Made by a program: the position numbers and the translations under genes
Shown here: one piece after another, positions 16,393-25,667 of the stretch
How positions within the stretch are numbered: position 1 is the stretch's first letter
How the letters are laid out: each line of letters begins with the position of its first letter
NCBI RefSeq assembly: GCF_010668395.1
Contig: NZ_WUEY01000008.1
Location: 62,001-126,000 of the forward strand
Reading direction: 5' to 3'
Length of the DNA: 64,000 nt
From: Martinezella lusitana
GTDB taxonomy: Bacteria; Pseudomonadota; Alphaproteobacteria; Rhizobiales; Rhizobiaceae
Notes under the pieces: generated by a model
What the model saw: the letters and a program-made list of their open reading frames with translations, nothing else
Database searches by the model: none
Told to the model about the DNA's origin: nothing

Positions 16393-17243
16393 ATGCAAGG
16401 ATCAATGCCCGGATGGCGGAACGCATCGGCGATGCTTTCAGCTATATCTTCATGCTGATCGTTTTCGCCTTCTTTGCCGGACCGCTGCTGTGGCTGCTGT
16501 CTCTGGCACTGCGCAGCCGTCGCGAGATCTATCTCGGAGTCGCTCGCTTCATTCCGAAGAACCCGACGCTCGATAATTTCTACGCCGTTCTCACCAACGC
16601 TTCCTTCGCGGGTTACCTTTGGAACGCCCTGCTGCTTTCATGCCTTTCGGCCCTCGGCGTGCTCGTCGTGTCCCTGCCGGCGGCCTATGCCTTCTCGCGG
16701 CTGCAAATGCGCGGAAAACCGATCTGGATGCTGGCGATCCTGGCTTTCCAGATGGTCTCGCCGCTGGTGATCATGGTGCCGCTTTACCGCTATATGAGCT
16801 CGCTCGGCCTGATCAACAGCCTGTTCGGCGTGGTCATGGTCTATGTGGCCCTCGGCGTACCCCTGGCCGTATGGCTGCTGAAAGGCTTCGTCGACGGTAT
16901 TCCGAAAAGCCTGGACGAGGCGGCGATGATCGATGGATGCACGCCGTTCTCCGCCTTCTGGCGCATCATCGTGCCCCTGTCGTCGCCTGGTGTCGCCTCG
17001 GTGTTTATCATCACCGTCATCGCCGGCTGGTCGCAATTCCTGGTGCCGTTCCTGTTGATCACCCAGGACAACATGACGCCGGTCGCCGTGGGCATCTTCA
17101 ATTATGCCGGCTCGAGCAACGACAGCTCGATCCAGTTGCTGGCCGCCGCCTGCCTGATCTCCGTCGTGCCGGCCATCATCGCCTTTCTCGCTCTGCAACG
17201 CCTTATTCTGGAAGCCATGACCGCCGGCGCGGTCAAAGGCTGA
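16389..17243 (+). CDS. Sugar ABC transporter permease (MalG/UgpE type)
   Basis: The 284-residue permease has about six membrane segments and an EAA loop Asp-Glu-Ala-Ala-Met-Ile-Asp-Gly-Cys. The start is fixed by the ATGA overlap with the preceding permease, implying translational coupling. Although the same frame stays open far upstream, that part is only the other frame of the first permease. It forms the importer with the ATPase at 12939-13940 and the binding protein at 14044-15348. Confidence 0.9.
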   Translation: MNARINARMAERIGDAFSYIFMLIVFAFFAGPLLWLLSLALRSRREIYLGVARFIPKNPTLDNFYAVLTNASFAGYLWNALLLSCLSALGVLVVSLPAAYAFSRLQMRGKPIWMLAILAFQMVSPLVIMVPLYRYMSSLGLINSLFGVVMVYVALGVPLAVWLLKGFVDGIPKSLDEAAMIDGCTPFSAFWRIIVPLSSPGVASVFIITVIAGWSQFLVPFLLITQDNMTPVAVGIFNYAGSSNDSSIQLLAAACLISVVPAIIAFLALQRLILEAMTAGAVKG

Positions 17244-17267
17244 CGTCAAAACCCGACAGGACATGCC

Positions 17268-20200
17268 ATGCATCTTACTATCGCCCAACGCCTCGACCGT
17301 CTGAAGGTCAGAACCGCCGAAATCAGCCATTGGCGCGAACGCGCCACGTCCTCGATCGATGGCTGGACCTTCGACGGTCAGGAAATCGCCATCGGACAGG
17401 CCTGGCCACACCGCAAGGGCATCGTGCATTTTGCCGCCAAGGCCCGCGTGCCTGACGGCTGGCCTCTGGAGGAGAGCCGCCTGCAGCTCGATCTTGGTGG
17501 CGAAAGTCTGGTCACTCTCACCTTCGAGAGCGGCAAGCGTGAGAGCTTCGGCCTCGATCCCTTCCATCAGGAATTCCCGCTGGCAGGCCGCGAGATCGCC
17601 ATCGCCACCGACAGCGTCGCCCGGTTTCCCTTCGGCGAACCGAACCGCGAACCGAAGCTCATCCGGGCCCGGCTTGCCTGGCTGGATATACCCGTCCATC
17701 GCCTGAACCTGTTGCTCAGGCAGGTCGTCGAGGCCATCGAGGCGCTGGGTGAACACGACGTTGTCGCCCATATGCTTGACGCGGCCGAAGACACATTGCG
17801 CAGTCTCGACTGGCCCTCCGCCACGGAGCCGTATGTCGCGCGCACGGCCAATGCCGAATGGCAGCAGAAGATCTGGGAACTGCCGGAGATGATCGACGAT
17901 CCGGCGGCGTTGTCGGATGAGGAACGCGCCACGGTCGTCGCGGCTTACGACGCCCTGCTCGATCGCCTGCGGGCCCTCCAGGCACGCTACCCCCAAAACG
18001 GCGAACTGTTGCTGACGGGCCATGCCCATATCGACCTTGCCTGGTTGTGGCCCTACGGCGAGACCCGCCGCAAGATGCGCCGGACCTTCCATACTGCGCT
18101 GTCGCTGATGGAGCGTTCGGATGATTTCCGCTTCAACCAGTCGACCGCCCATTACTACGCGCAGATCGAGGCTGATGATCCCGCGCTGTTCGAGCGCGTC
18201 AAGGCGCAGGTCGCAGTCGGCAAATGGGAAACCATTGGCGGCATGTGGGTGGAGCCCGACACGATCATGCCGACGGGCGAGAGCCTGGTGCGGCAGATTC
18301 TCTATGGCCAGCGCTATTTCGAAAAGACCTTCGGCGTGCGTCACACCGTCTGCTGGCTGCCGGATTGCTTCGGCTTCGCCGGTGCCTTGCCGCAACTCCT
18401 GCGCCAGGGCGGCATCGACAGCTTCTTCACGACCAAGGTCAATTGGAGCGAAACCAACAAGTTCCCCTATGACCTCTTCTGGTGGGAAGGGCTCGACGGC
18501 AGCCGTGTGCTGGCGCATGCGTTCGACAATCCCATGCTCGGCTATAACGGCTTCGTGCAGCCGGATTGCTTCATGCCGACCTGGAAGAATTTCCGCCAGA
18601 AGGTCGAGCACGATACGTCGCTTCTGGCGGTGGGCTACGGCGACGGCGGCGGCGGCGTCACGCCTGAAATGGTCGAGCGGGAAGTGCAGCTTCGCGATTT
18701 TCCCGCCATTCCGAAGGCGCGTTGGGGCACGGTCGAGAATTTCTTTGCCGGTGCTCACAGGGCCGCCGAAAAAAAGCGTCTGCCAGCCTGGTCGGGTGAG
18801 ATCTATCTTGAGCTGCACCGGGCGACGCTGACCACGCAGAGCGGCGTCAAGCGGCTGCACCGCAAGGCCGAGAGAGCGTTGATAACAGCCGAAATCCTGG
18901 CCTCCGTCGCCTATATGGCGGGCGCGGCGGCGAAGCCGCCGAGCCTGGAGACGGACTGGCGCGTGACCCTGAAGAACGAGTTTCACGATATCTTGCCGGG
19001 CTCGGGCATTCGCGAGGTCTACGAGGACGCCGAGCGCGAACTCTCCGAGGTTATCGGCCATGCAGAGGCCTCTCAGGCGGCGGCGATGGCAGCCATTGTC
19101 GGCCATCTGCCGAAAGGCGGCATCGCCGACGCCGTGGTGGTCGCCAATCCGTCGCTCGATGTGCGGCCGTTGCGTGCCGTGCTGGACGACGGCACGGTGC
19201 TGGCGACGGGCGACGTGGTGGCGCCCTTGTCCGTTCAGGTATTCGATCGCTCGGCGCTCACTCCCGCCGGCGTCCTGCGCGCGGATGTGAACCGGCTGGA
19301 GAATGACCATATTGCCGTTGTCATAGGCTCCGACGGCCTGATATCGAGCATGGTGCACAAGGCGACCGGCCGCGAGGCGCTGGCCGAAGCCGCCAACCAG
19401 CTCTGGGTCTACCCGGCCGACAAGCCGCGCAATTGGGATGCGTGGGACATCGATGCCGATTATGCGGAAAAGGGCATCCGTCTCGACAGGCCCGAAAGCA
19501 TCGAACTGGCCGAGAACGGGCGGCATCGTGCTGCGATCAAGGTCGTCCACCGCTATCGCGACTCGACGATCACGCAGTTCTACGTGCTGACCGCCAATGC
19601 CAAGCGCCTGGATATCGAAACCCATATCGACTGGCACGAGCGGCGCGCATTGCTGCGGTCGCTCAATCCGGTGGCGGTCCGGGCTCGAACGGCAGCCTTC
19701 GAATGCGCTTATGGGATTGTCGACCGGCCGACGCATACCAACACCTCCTGGGATGCCGCGATGTTCGAAGCAGTCGCCCATCGTTTCGTCGATCTCAGCG
19801 AACCGGACTTCGGCGTTGCCTTGCTCAATGACGCGAAATACGGCCATAGCGCCCGGGGCAATGTGCTCGGCATCAGTCTTGTGCGCGGGCCGATCTATCC
19901 CGATCCCCTGGCCGACGAGGGGGAACAGCGCTTCACCTATTCGTTGCTGCCGCATGAGGGCGAATGGCATTCCGGCGGCGTGCGCGAGGAAGCGGACGAT
20001 CTCAATCAGCCGCTGATAGCCGTCAGTGCCGCCGGGTTGGCCGCCACCTCCCTCGCGCCGCTGTCGGTAACCGGGGTCCCTGTCGCGCTTTCCGCCCTGA
20101 AGCCGGCCGAGGATAGCGATGGCCTGATCCTGCGTGTTTACGAGCCGGCAGGGCGCCGGGGCGGACTGGAGATCGCACCGGCCGGCAGCTGGCGCGTTGG

Positions 20201-20297
20201 CGAAGCCGTCACCCTGATGGAAGAGCCTGACCAACGGAGCGGCGGCCGGGACATCACGCCGTTCGAGGTCAGAAGCTGGAGGATCGAGCGGACGTGA
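17268..20297 (+). CDS. Alpha-mannosidase, glycoside hydrolase family 38
   Basis: The 1009-residue protein has the GH38 catalytic domain at about residues 240-520. The zinc-binding His-Ala-His-Ile-Asp-Leu-Ala-Trp begins at H252 (D256 is also a ligand). The nucleophile aspartate is D366 in Trp-Leu-Pro-Asp-Cys-Phe-Gly-Phe. A middle helical domain and a large C-terminal beta domain complete the family layout, and no signal peptide is present, so it is cytoplasmic. It would release mannose from oligosaccharides brought in by the ABC importer upstream, with which it appears co-transcribed (24-base gap). The ROK regulators downstream are the likely controllers. Confidence 0.93.
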   Translation: MHLTIAQRLDRLKVRTAEISHWRERATSSIDGWTFDGQEIAIGQAWPHRKGIVHFAAKARVPDGWPLEESRLQLDLGGESLVTLTFESGKRESFGLDPFHQEFPLAGREIAIATDSVARFPFGEPNREPKLIRARLAWLDIPVHRLNLLLRQVVEAIEALGEHDVVAHMLDAAEDTLRSLDWPSATEPYVARTANAEWQQKIWELPEMIDDPAALSDEERATVVAAYDALLDRLRALQARYPQNGELLLTGHAHIDLAWLWPYGETRRKMRRTFHTALSLMERSDDFRFNQSTAHYYAQIEADDPALFERVKAQVAVGKWETIGGMWVEPDTIMPTGESLVRQILYGQRYFEKTFGVRHTVCWLPDCFGFAGALPQLLRQGGIDSFFTTKVNWSETNKFPYDLFWWEGLDGSRVLAHAFDNPMLGYNGFVQPDCFMPTWKNFRQKVEHDTSLLAVGYGDGGGGVTPEMVEREVQLRDFPAIPKARWGTVENFFAGAHRAAEKKRLPAWSGEIYLELHRATLTTQSGVKRLHRKAERALITAEILASVAYMAGAAAKPPSLETDWRVTLKNEFHDILPGSGIREVYEDAERELSEVIGHAEASQAAAMAAIVGHLPKGGIADAVVVANPSLDVRPLRAVLDDGTVLATGDVVAPLSVQVFDRSALTPAGVLRADVNRLENDHIAVVIGSDGLISSMVHKATGREALAEAANQLWVYPADKPRNWDAWDIDADYAEKGIRLDRPESIELAENGRHRAAIKVVHRYRDSTITQFYVLTANAKRLDIETHIDWHERRALLRSLNPVAVRARTAAFECAYGIVDRPTHTNTSWDAAMFEAVAHRFVDLSEPDFGVALLNDAKYGHSARGNVLGISLVRGPIYPDPLADEGEQRFTYSLLPHEGEWHSGGVREEADDLNQPLIAVSAAGLAATSLAPLSVTGVPVALSALKPAEDSDGLILRVYEPAGRRGGLEIAPAGSWRVGEAVTLMEEPDQRSGGRDITPFEVRSWRIERT

Positions 20298-20317
20298 CAG
20301 TTGCGCAGCATTGACGG

Positions 20318-21550
20318 ATGACGGTAGAAGGAGGGGAGATATCAAGTTCTGGACAGATGAACGCTGAAGCCAAATATGCGAGCGCTACCGACCTTGCCGG
20401 ATCCAATGGCGAGCAGGCAGCGCTCCACAACAGGGGTGTGGTGCTGCGCGCCATTCATCGCGGCGCGCCGATCTCCCGCACGGAGATCGCGCGTCAGTCC
20501 GGGCTGACCAAGCAGGCCATCGCCCGCATCGCCGAAAAGCTGATCGACGACGGGCTGGTGGTGGAGGCTCGCCGGCGGCACGGCCTGCGCGGCCAGCCGG
20601 CGATCGAACTGGAAATCAACCCCTCGGGCTGCTTTTCCGTCGGCGCCAATATCGATCGCGATCATCTGACGATCGTCGCCATGGACGCGACCGGAGCTGT
20701 GCGCGGCCGTGTCCATCACGAAAGCCGCTTCCTGATGCCGGAGGAATTCATCCGGCTGATGCGTGACGCGCTGCAGGGCTTTCGACAAAAGAAGATCATC
20801 GACGAGACGCGCTTCGCCGGGATCGGCATTGCTATTCCCGACTGGCTGGGCGAGGTGCCGGTCATCGGATTTCCCGCAGCCTATCATGCCTGGACGGATT
20901 TCGATATTCCGGCTGCGCTTGCCAAGTTGACGCCACATCCCGTTTTCATCGACAACGACGCCAATGCGGCGGCGGCGGGCGAGCTGCAATTCGGTCTCGG
21001 TCGCGAAAGTCGAACCTTCTTCTATATCCTCGCAAGCGCCTGTCTGGGCGGCGGCCTCGTTCTTGACGGCCAGCAGCACCGCGGCGTCGCCAAGATGGGC
21101 GGCGAAATCGGCTGGCTGCCAACCGGCACGGATCCGGGCGGTTTCGGCGGCGGAGTCCAGCCGCTCGGCAAGATCGTGTCGCTGTTCATCCTCTACGACT
21201 TCCTGCGCCAGCACGGTATCGAGGCATCGGAGCCGAAACATTTGCTGGCGCTCGACGGCAGGGGCAAGGCGCTGCTGTCGCAATGGTTGAGGCAGGTGAG
21301 CGTTCATGTCGCCGAAGCAGTCACGCATGTCGGCCTTATCATCGATCCCGACGCCATCCTGATCGGTGGCCGCCTGCCGGTGCGCCTCATCGATGAGTTG
21401 CTGCTCTATGTTCATGAGCAATTGGAGCGCTCGGGCGCCGATTATCCGCCGGTGCATCGCGCGGCGGCGTCCGAGGATGCGGCAGCCCTTGGCGCTGCCG
21501 CCATGCCGCTTGCCCATGCGCTGATGCTGCGGACCGCCGATGCCGCCTGA
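20318..21550 (+). CDS. ROK-family transcriptional regulator
   Basis: The 410-residue protein has an N-terminal winged helix (about 45-100, with Ser-Arg-Thr-Glu-Ile-Ala-Arg and Thr-Lys-Gln-Ala-Ile-Ala) and a ROK sugar-kinase-like domain. The latter contains Phe-Ile-Asp-Asn-Asp-Ala-Asn-Ala-Ala-Ala and Gly-Gly-Glu-Ile-Gly-Trp. The usual Cys-x-Cys-Gly-x-x-Gly-Cys zinc motif is missing, as in many ROK repressors of this clade. An alternative start at 20357 (Met-Asn-Ala-Glu-Ala-Lys) fits typical homologue N-termini. Neither start has a well-placed ribosome site; AGGAGGGGAG lies at about 20329-20338. It probably represses the mannoside operon. It overlaps the next gene by 11 bases. Confidence 0.87.
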   Translation: MTVEGGEISSSGQMNAEAKYASATDLAGSNGEQAALHNRGVVLRAIHRGAPISRTEIARQSGLTKQAIARIAEKLIDDGLVVEARRRHGLRGQPAIELEINPSGCFSVGANIDRDHLTIVAMDATGAVRGRVHHESRFLMPEEFIRLMRDALQGFRQKKIIDETRFAGIGIAIPDWLGEVPVIGFPAAYHAWTDFDIPAALAKLTPHPVFIDNDANAAAAGELQFGLGRESRTFFYILASACLGGGLVLDGQQHRGVAKMGGEIGWLPTGTDPGGFGGGVQPLGKIVSLFILYDFLRQHGIEASEPKHLLALDGRGKALLSQWLRQVSVHVAEAVTHVGLIIDPDAILIGGRLPVRLIDELLLYVHEQLERSGADYPPVHRAAASEDAAALGAAAMPLAHALMLRTADAA

Positions 21551-22616
21551 TCGTGCCCCTCCAGCTCCCGGCCTTGGCCACGCGCAGATCGCCGACCATA
21601 ATTCGCGGACGATCCTCGAGGCGCTTCGTCGCAACGGACCCATGACGCGGCTGGAGCTGGCGGCGTTGACCGGGCTGACCGCTCCCGGGGTGACCAATGT
21701 CCTGCGCCGTCATTTGGCGGAAGGATTGATCGTCGAGGGCCAGCGCCGGACGCAGAACGCCCAGGTTCCCTCCGCCGAATATGCGTTGCGACCGGACGGT
21801 GCCTTCGCGATCGGCCTCAGGCTGCGGCGAGACAGGGTTTCCGGCATGCTGGTCGATCTGGACGGCCGGATCCGCAGCCGCGCCAGCGTACCCCGTACCA
21901 ATGCGGATGAAACCGCCATTGCCGCGGCGTTCGAAGAACTGCACGCCGCAGCCGGCCCTTCCGCCAATCTCGTCGGCATCGGCCTGGCATTGGATGATTA
22001 TGGCGCCGACGACGCGCAAAAGGTGCGGCAGGTGTTTCCCGACCGCCTCGTCGTAGCTGAACTCGATACGCTGGCGGCGGTGCTTGCGGAACGCACGGTC
22101 GGCGCCGGCATACCGGAAGCCGGCATGGTGATGGTGCTGCTCGAGGAGCGTATTCGCTCGGGACTGTTCCTGCATTCCATTCCCTTTGCCGGCGCCCGCG
22201 GCCGTGCCGGGCGGATCGGCGGCATGCTGACCGGGCCTGATCGCCTCCAGCTCGACCGGGTTTGCTCCGCGGATGCTTACATGGCTGCCGTGGAAAATCC
22301 CGACGGCGGTTCTGCCGAGGCGACGGCCGCCGCCTGGATCAAGAAGGCGGCGGTCCACCTGTTCGACGCGCTTATGGCGATCGCCGGGTTCGTTGCGCCT
22401 GGCAAGATCGTGCTTGACGGCGATCTGCCGAGCGATGTCATCGATGCCCTGATCGTGGCCATGCGGTGCGTTGCGGCAAGCCAGCGTCCGGAAAGCCCGC
22501 CTCCGCCGCTGCCGCCGGTGACGCCGGCTACCTTCGTGGGCGACAGCGTTCTTCTGGGAGCTGCCTTGCTGCCATTTTTCGACGTTCTCCTGCCCAAGCG
22601 TTCCGTCGCTGAATGA
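21540..22616 (+). CDS. Second ROK-type regulator, with degenerate kinase-like domain
   Basis: The 358-residue protein has a winged helix at about 22-75 (Met-Thr-Arg-Leu-Glu-Leu-Ala, Thr-Ala-Pro-Gly-Val-Thr-Asn-Val-Leu). A ROK/ASKHA-like domain follows but is eroded: the Asp-Asn-Asp-Ala-Asn segment of the neighbour reads Glu-Leu-Asp-Thr-Leu-Ala, and no zinc motif or glycine-rich sugar loop is clear. A proline stretch (about 317-325) lies near the C-terminus. The start overlaps the stop of the first ROK gene, so the two are made together. It may form a heteromer with its neighbour or sense a different sugar. Function is inferred from fold only. Confidence 0.78.
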   Translation: MPPDRAPPAPGLGHAQIADHNSRTILEALRRNGPMTRLELAALTGLTAPGVTNVLRRHLAEGLIVEGQRRTQNAQVPSAEYALRPDGAFAIGLRLRRDRVSGMLVDLDGRIRSRASVPRTNADETAIAAAFEELHAAAGPSANLVGIGLALDDYGADDAQKVRQVFPDRLVVAELDTLAAVLAERTVGAGIPEAGMVMVLLEERIRSGLFLHSIPFAGARGRAGRIGGMLTGPDRLQLDRVCSADAYMAAVENPDGGSAEATAAAWIKKAAVHLFDALMAIAGFVAPGKIVLDGDLPSDVIDALIVAMRCVAASQRPESPPPPLPPVTPATFVGDSVLLGAALLPFFDVLLPKRSVAE

Positions 22617-22811
22617 AGAGCCATGCCGATAGTATCGAACCATCAGCCAGGTTTGTCGCCGTATTCCTGCCGGTCTTGGCTCCCGTGGATCGACGCAGCT
22701 TGATCGAGTGATACGAAACCCGGACCCACGCAGCCGAGGTGAATTGGCATCTCCTGCATCCTCTTGTATCCATGGAACCGTGGGTAGGCAGGTCTTCAGG
22801 CGGATAGTAAA

Positions 22812-23624
22812 ATGCTGGACAAAGTGACGAAAGATGATCGCGTGCTTATCCTTTCGCCCCATCTCGATGACGCCGTGCTCAGTGCCGGCGGCTTCATGGA
22901 CCGGGCGGTGAAGAGCGGCATCTACGTTGTTGCGGCAACGATTTTTACAGCCGACATGGACGTCGAAGGAGAACCGTCGCCGCTGGTTCGTGAACTGCAT
23001 GAATGGTGGGGGCTGGGCGACAATCCATACGAGGTGCGTCGCAAGGAGGATATTGCCTCGATCGCATATCTGGGCGCCGAATATATCCACGGCGGCATGT
23101 CGGATTCCATCTATCGCAGGGACAGCAATGGCATGCCCCTCTATGCCACCCGGGAGGCGGTATTCTCTCCTCCTTCCGATAGGGATCCCGCCTGGAATCC
23201 GCTGAAGGACCTGCTTTCGCAATGGCTCGACGCGGTGCGTCCAACCATTGTTCTCAGTCCGATGGCGGTGGGCCGTCACCTTGACCATGTCGTCACCACG
23301 GAGACGTTCCGGACATGCTGCGGGCGACGGGATGTCGATATCTATCTCTACGAAGATATTCCCTACTCGGCCGGGTTCTTCCCGCCAAACTACCCCGACA
23401 ACGTGCCTGCGGCGATCAAGCGGACGAACTGGAAAATAAAAGGACATGTGGACCTGGACGTCGATTTTGACCGCAAGTTCGGGGCGATCATGAAATACGG
23501 ATCCCAGATCGCCGAGATCTTTCCCGGCCGCGATGCCGAAAAGGAACTCAGAGAGTACATGCGCGCAGTTTCGGGACGTGGCTTCAAGGAGCGCTTCTGG
23601 CATGTCGATGCCGGATTGGATTGA
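22812..23624 (+). CDS. PIG-L (LmbE-like) family deacetylase
   Basis: This 270-residue protein has the zinc motif Pro-His-Leu-Asp-Asp at 16-20 (H17, D20 as ligands) and the third ligand in Gly-Arg-His-Leu-Asp-His (H159). The family hydrolyses N-acetyl or N-acyl groups from GlcNAc-type sugars (MshB, BshB) or from thiol conjugates (mycothiol S-conjugate amidase). It is cytoplasmic. The gene stands alone, 195 bases after the ROK pair and 407 bases before the peptide importer, so it could serve either the sugar locus or the sulfur island. The second would fit deacylation of an N-acetyl-cysteine conjugate. The choice is open. Confidence 0.85.
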   Translation: MLDKVTKDDRVLILSPHLDDAVLSAGGFMDRAVKSGIYVVAATIFTADMDVEGEPSPLVRELHEWWGLGDNPYEVRRKEDIASIAYLGAEYIHGGMSDSIYRRDSNGMPLYATREAVFSPPSDRDPAWNPLKDLLSQWLDAVRPTIVLSPMAVGRHLDHVVTTETFRTCCGRRDVDIYLYEDIPYSAGFFPPNYPDNVPAAIKRTNWKIKGHVDLDVDFDRKFGAIMKYGSQIAEIFPGRDAEKELREYMRAVSGRGFKERFWHVDAGLD

Positions 23625-23925
23625 TCCCCGCCGCCATTGATTTCCTGCCTTCGTCCGATGACGGTCCGTAATCGCCCGCGTTCGTCGTCCGTCTCAAGGG
23701 CGCCGACGACTATCCATCGCACCGCGGATGGAGCGAAAGAGAGAGGGTTCCACGGAACCGGACAGGGTTTTGTCGTGGCGATCCCCGGCAATCGAACCGC
23801 CTTTTATCCCGCTGCATAGCGTCGAGCGCTGCCCGTCCGCATTCCCGGGCTTCTGCCTTTTGCCTCATCTCGATCATGGAACGGATTTCTGTCTTCCCGT
23901 GCATAAAAGTATCAGCATGCCTTTA

Positions 23926-23944
23926 GTCTAGTAAAATTATAGAC
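23926..23944 (+). promoter_or_regulatory. Sulfur-island dyad A, GTCTA-N9-TAGAC
   Basis: This perfect 5-bp inverted repeat with a nine-base AT-rich spacer (GTAAAATTA) is about 88 bases before the peptide-importer binding-protein gene. The site and its flanks (CCTTTAGT before, ATAGACAATAT across and after) recur almost unchanged at 30841-30859, and weaker versions occur at 34846 and 38335. The arm layout suits a dimeric regulator such as a LysR-type protein. Nothing else was found in the 23625-24031 gap. Confidence 0.6.
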
Positions 23945-24031
23945 AATATTTGTGACCGTTCGGCTTGTGCAATCGCCTCTCGCATTCCGGAGTATGCGAC
24001 CAAGCGGCAGCGATAAAATCAGGGACGGGAT

Positions 24032-25663
24032 ATGAAAAGAAACTATTCGTTTAAGGATAATGGCAAGCGGGGCGTCATCGGTATCGCCCTCGCGTTTTCT
24101 CTTTTGACGTCATTCGCCGCGTCGGCAAGCGCCGCATCCGATCCGTCAAAGCCGATCGATGGCGGCATTCTCACCGTGGGATTGGCAACCGATACGGCGA
24201 TCATCGACCCGTCGATCACGGGAAGTTCGATCACTGCCGTCATCACCCGCAATATCGTCGATTCCCTTGTCGGACAGGCCGAAGACAACAGTTTCACGCC
24301 ATGGCTTGCCGAACGCTGGGAAGTCGGCAACGACAACAAGGTTTACACCTTTCACCTGCGTCAGGGAGTGACGTTCAGCGACGGCACGCCGCTCGATGCG
24401 GCCGCCGTCAAATATAATTTCGATCGCATTCTCGACCCGAAGACGACCTCCAGCTACGCAAAGTCGCTTCTTGGCCCTGTCGACAAGATCGAGGCCCCGG
24501 ATAACCATACGCTTGTCATCCGCTATCGGCAGTCCTTCGCGCCATTGCTGCAGGGACTGAGCCTCCCCTATCTCGGCATCCAGTCGCCGGCCTACCTGCA
24601 AAAGGCACAGAGCACCACGAATACGGTAATCGGCTCCGGTCCCTACGTGCTCGACAATTTTACCAAGGGAAGCGGCAGCAAGCTCAAGCGCCGTGCCGAT
24701 TACAATTGGGGTCCCGGTTATGCCAAGCATAAGGGGGCGGCCCATTTCGACCAGATCGTCTTCAAATATCTTCCCGAGGCTTCCGTGCGCCTGGGCGCGC
24801 TGTCGAGCGGGCAGGTGCAGGCAATCGACGCCGTGCCGCCGGCAAACTACCGTTCCGTTCAAGGCAACGGCAAGCTGCAGGTGGTGACGAAGGAAAATCC
24901 CGGCGTCAACAGCTCCTATTTCCTCAACACGTCGAAGGGCCCGTTTCAGGATCTGAAGGTCCGTCAGGCCTTTCAAAGTGCGGTCGATGTGGCCGCAGCG
25001 GTGAAGGCGGCTTATTTCGGCACGTTGAAGCCGGCAGACAACATCCTTGGCCCGTCGACGCTCTACTACGATCGCAATATCTCAAAAAAGTGGGGCTTCG
25101 ATCTGGCCAGGGCGATTCGCCTGCTGGATGAAGCGGGCTGGTCGCAGAAGGATGCCGACGGGATCCGTAAGAAGGATGGCGCCCGGCTGACCCTGCACTA
25201 TGTCTTCGACAGCACCTCGACCGCGGCATCGGACCTGACGCTTGCGCAGGCCGTGCAGTACCAGGTGAAGCAGGCGGGCTTCGACCTTCAGCTTGATCCG
25301 GTCGATGCCGGCGGATGGACTGCCCGCACCAACGCCAACGACTACGATCTCGTTTCCTTCTACTACGTTCGCGCCGAGCCCGACATCCTGCGTACCGTGT
25401 TTCATTCGGCCTATATCCCGCCCAACGGTCAGGATGTGTCCCGGATCAAAAGCCTGGACGAGAAGCTGAACACGGCGATCGGAGCATCGGACGCAGAACG
25501 CAAGCGCCTTTATCAGGAAGTGCAGGCGGAAATCATCGAGCAGGCCTATGCCGTGCCGCTCTTCGTCGCGGCCTATCAGCTCGGCGCATCCAAGAAGCTG
25601 GCTGGCATTTCCTGGGCGACCAACGCGAAACCGAACTTCTATGACGCATGGTTGGATCAGTAA
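24032..25663 (+). CDS. Peptide-type ABC transporter substrate-binding protein (family 5, DppA-like)
   Basis: The 543-residue periplasmic protein has a signal peptide at about residues 1-34 (hydrophobic Ile-Ala-Leu-Ala-Phe-Ser-Leu-Leu, then Ala-Ser-Ala-Ser-Ala-Ala). The family 5 signature region is present: Pro-Trp-Leu-Ala-Glu-Arg-Trp, then Tyr-Thr-Phe-His-Leu-Arg-x-Gly-Val-Thr-Phe-Ser-Asp-Gly-Thr-Pro. Members bind di- and oligopeptides, glutathione, nickel-type chelates or opines. GGGACGGGAT precedes the ATG. It is the first gene of a four-gene importer operon behind dyad A, so a sulfur-containing peptide or conjugate is the favoured ligand by context. Confidence 0.9.
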   Translation: MKRNYSFKDNGKRGVIGIALAFSLLTSFAASASAASDPSKPIDGGILTVGLATDTAIIDPSITGSSITAVITRNIVDSLVGQAEDNSFTPWLAERWEVGNDNKVYTFHLRQGVTFSDGTPLDAAAVKYNFDRILDPKTTSSYAKSLLGPVDKIEAPDNHTLVIRYRQSFAPLLQGLSLPYLGIQSPAYLQKAQSTTNTVIGSGPYVLDNFTKGSGSKLKRRADYNWGPGYAKHKGAAHFDQIVFKYLPEASVRLGALSSGQVQAIDAVPPANYRSVQGNGKLQVVTKENPGVNSSYFLNTSKGPFQDLKVRQAFQSAVDVAAAVKAAYFGTLKPADNILGPSTLYYDRNISKKWGFDLARAIRLLDEAGWSQKDADGIRKKDGARLTLHYVFDSTSTAASDLTLAQAVQYQVKQAGFDLQLDPVDAGGWTARTNANDYDLVSFYYVRAEPDILRTVFHSAYIPPNGQDVSRIKSLDEKLNTAIGASDAERKRLYQEVQAEIIEQAYAVPLFVAAYQLGASKKLAGISWATNAKPNFYDAWLDQ

Positions 25664-25667
25664 AATC

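Noticed and set aside
16638..20345. A 1235-codon open frame on the minus strand opposite the permease and alpha-mannosidase genes
   Set aside because: It is antisense to genes with clear catalytic motifs, has no family features, and is expected from the high-GC third-position bias.
21387..23603. A 738-codon minus-strand frame across the ROK and PIG-L genes
   Set aside because: It spans two real genes and the gap between them, and shows only low-complexity Arg/Gly/His-rich sequence.
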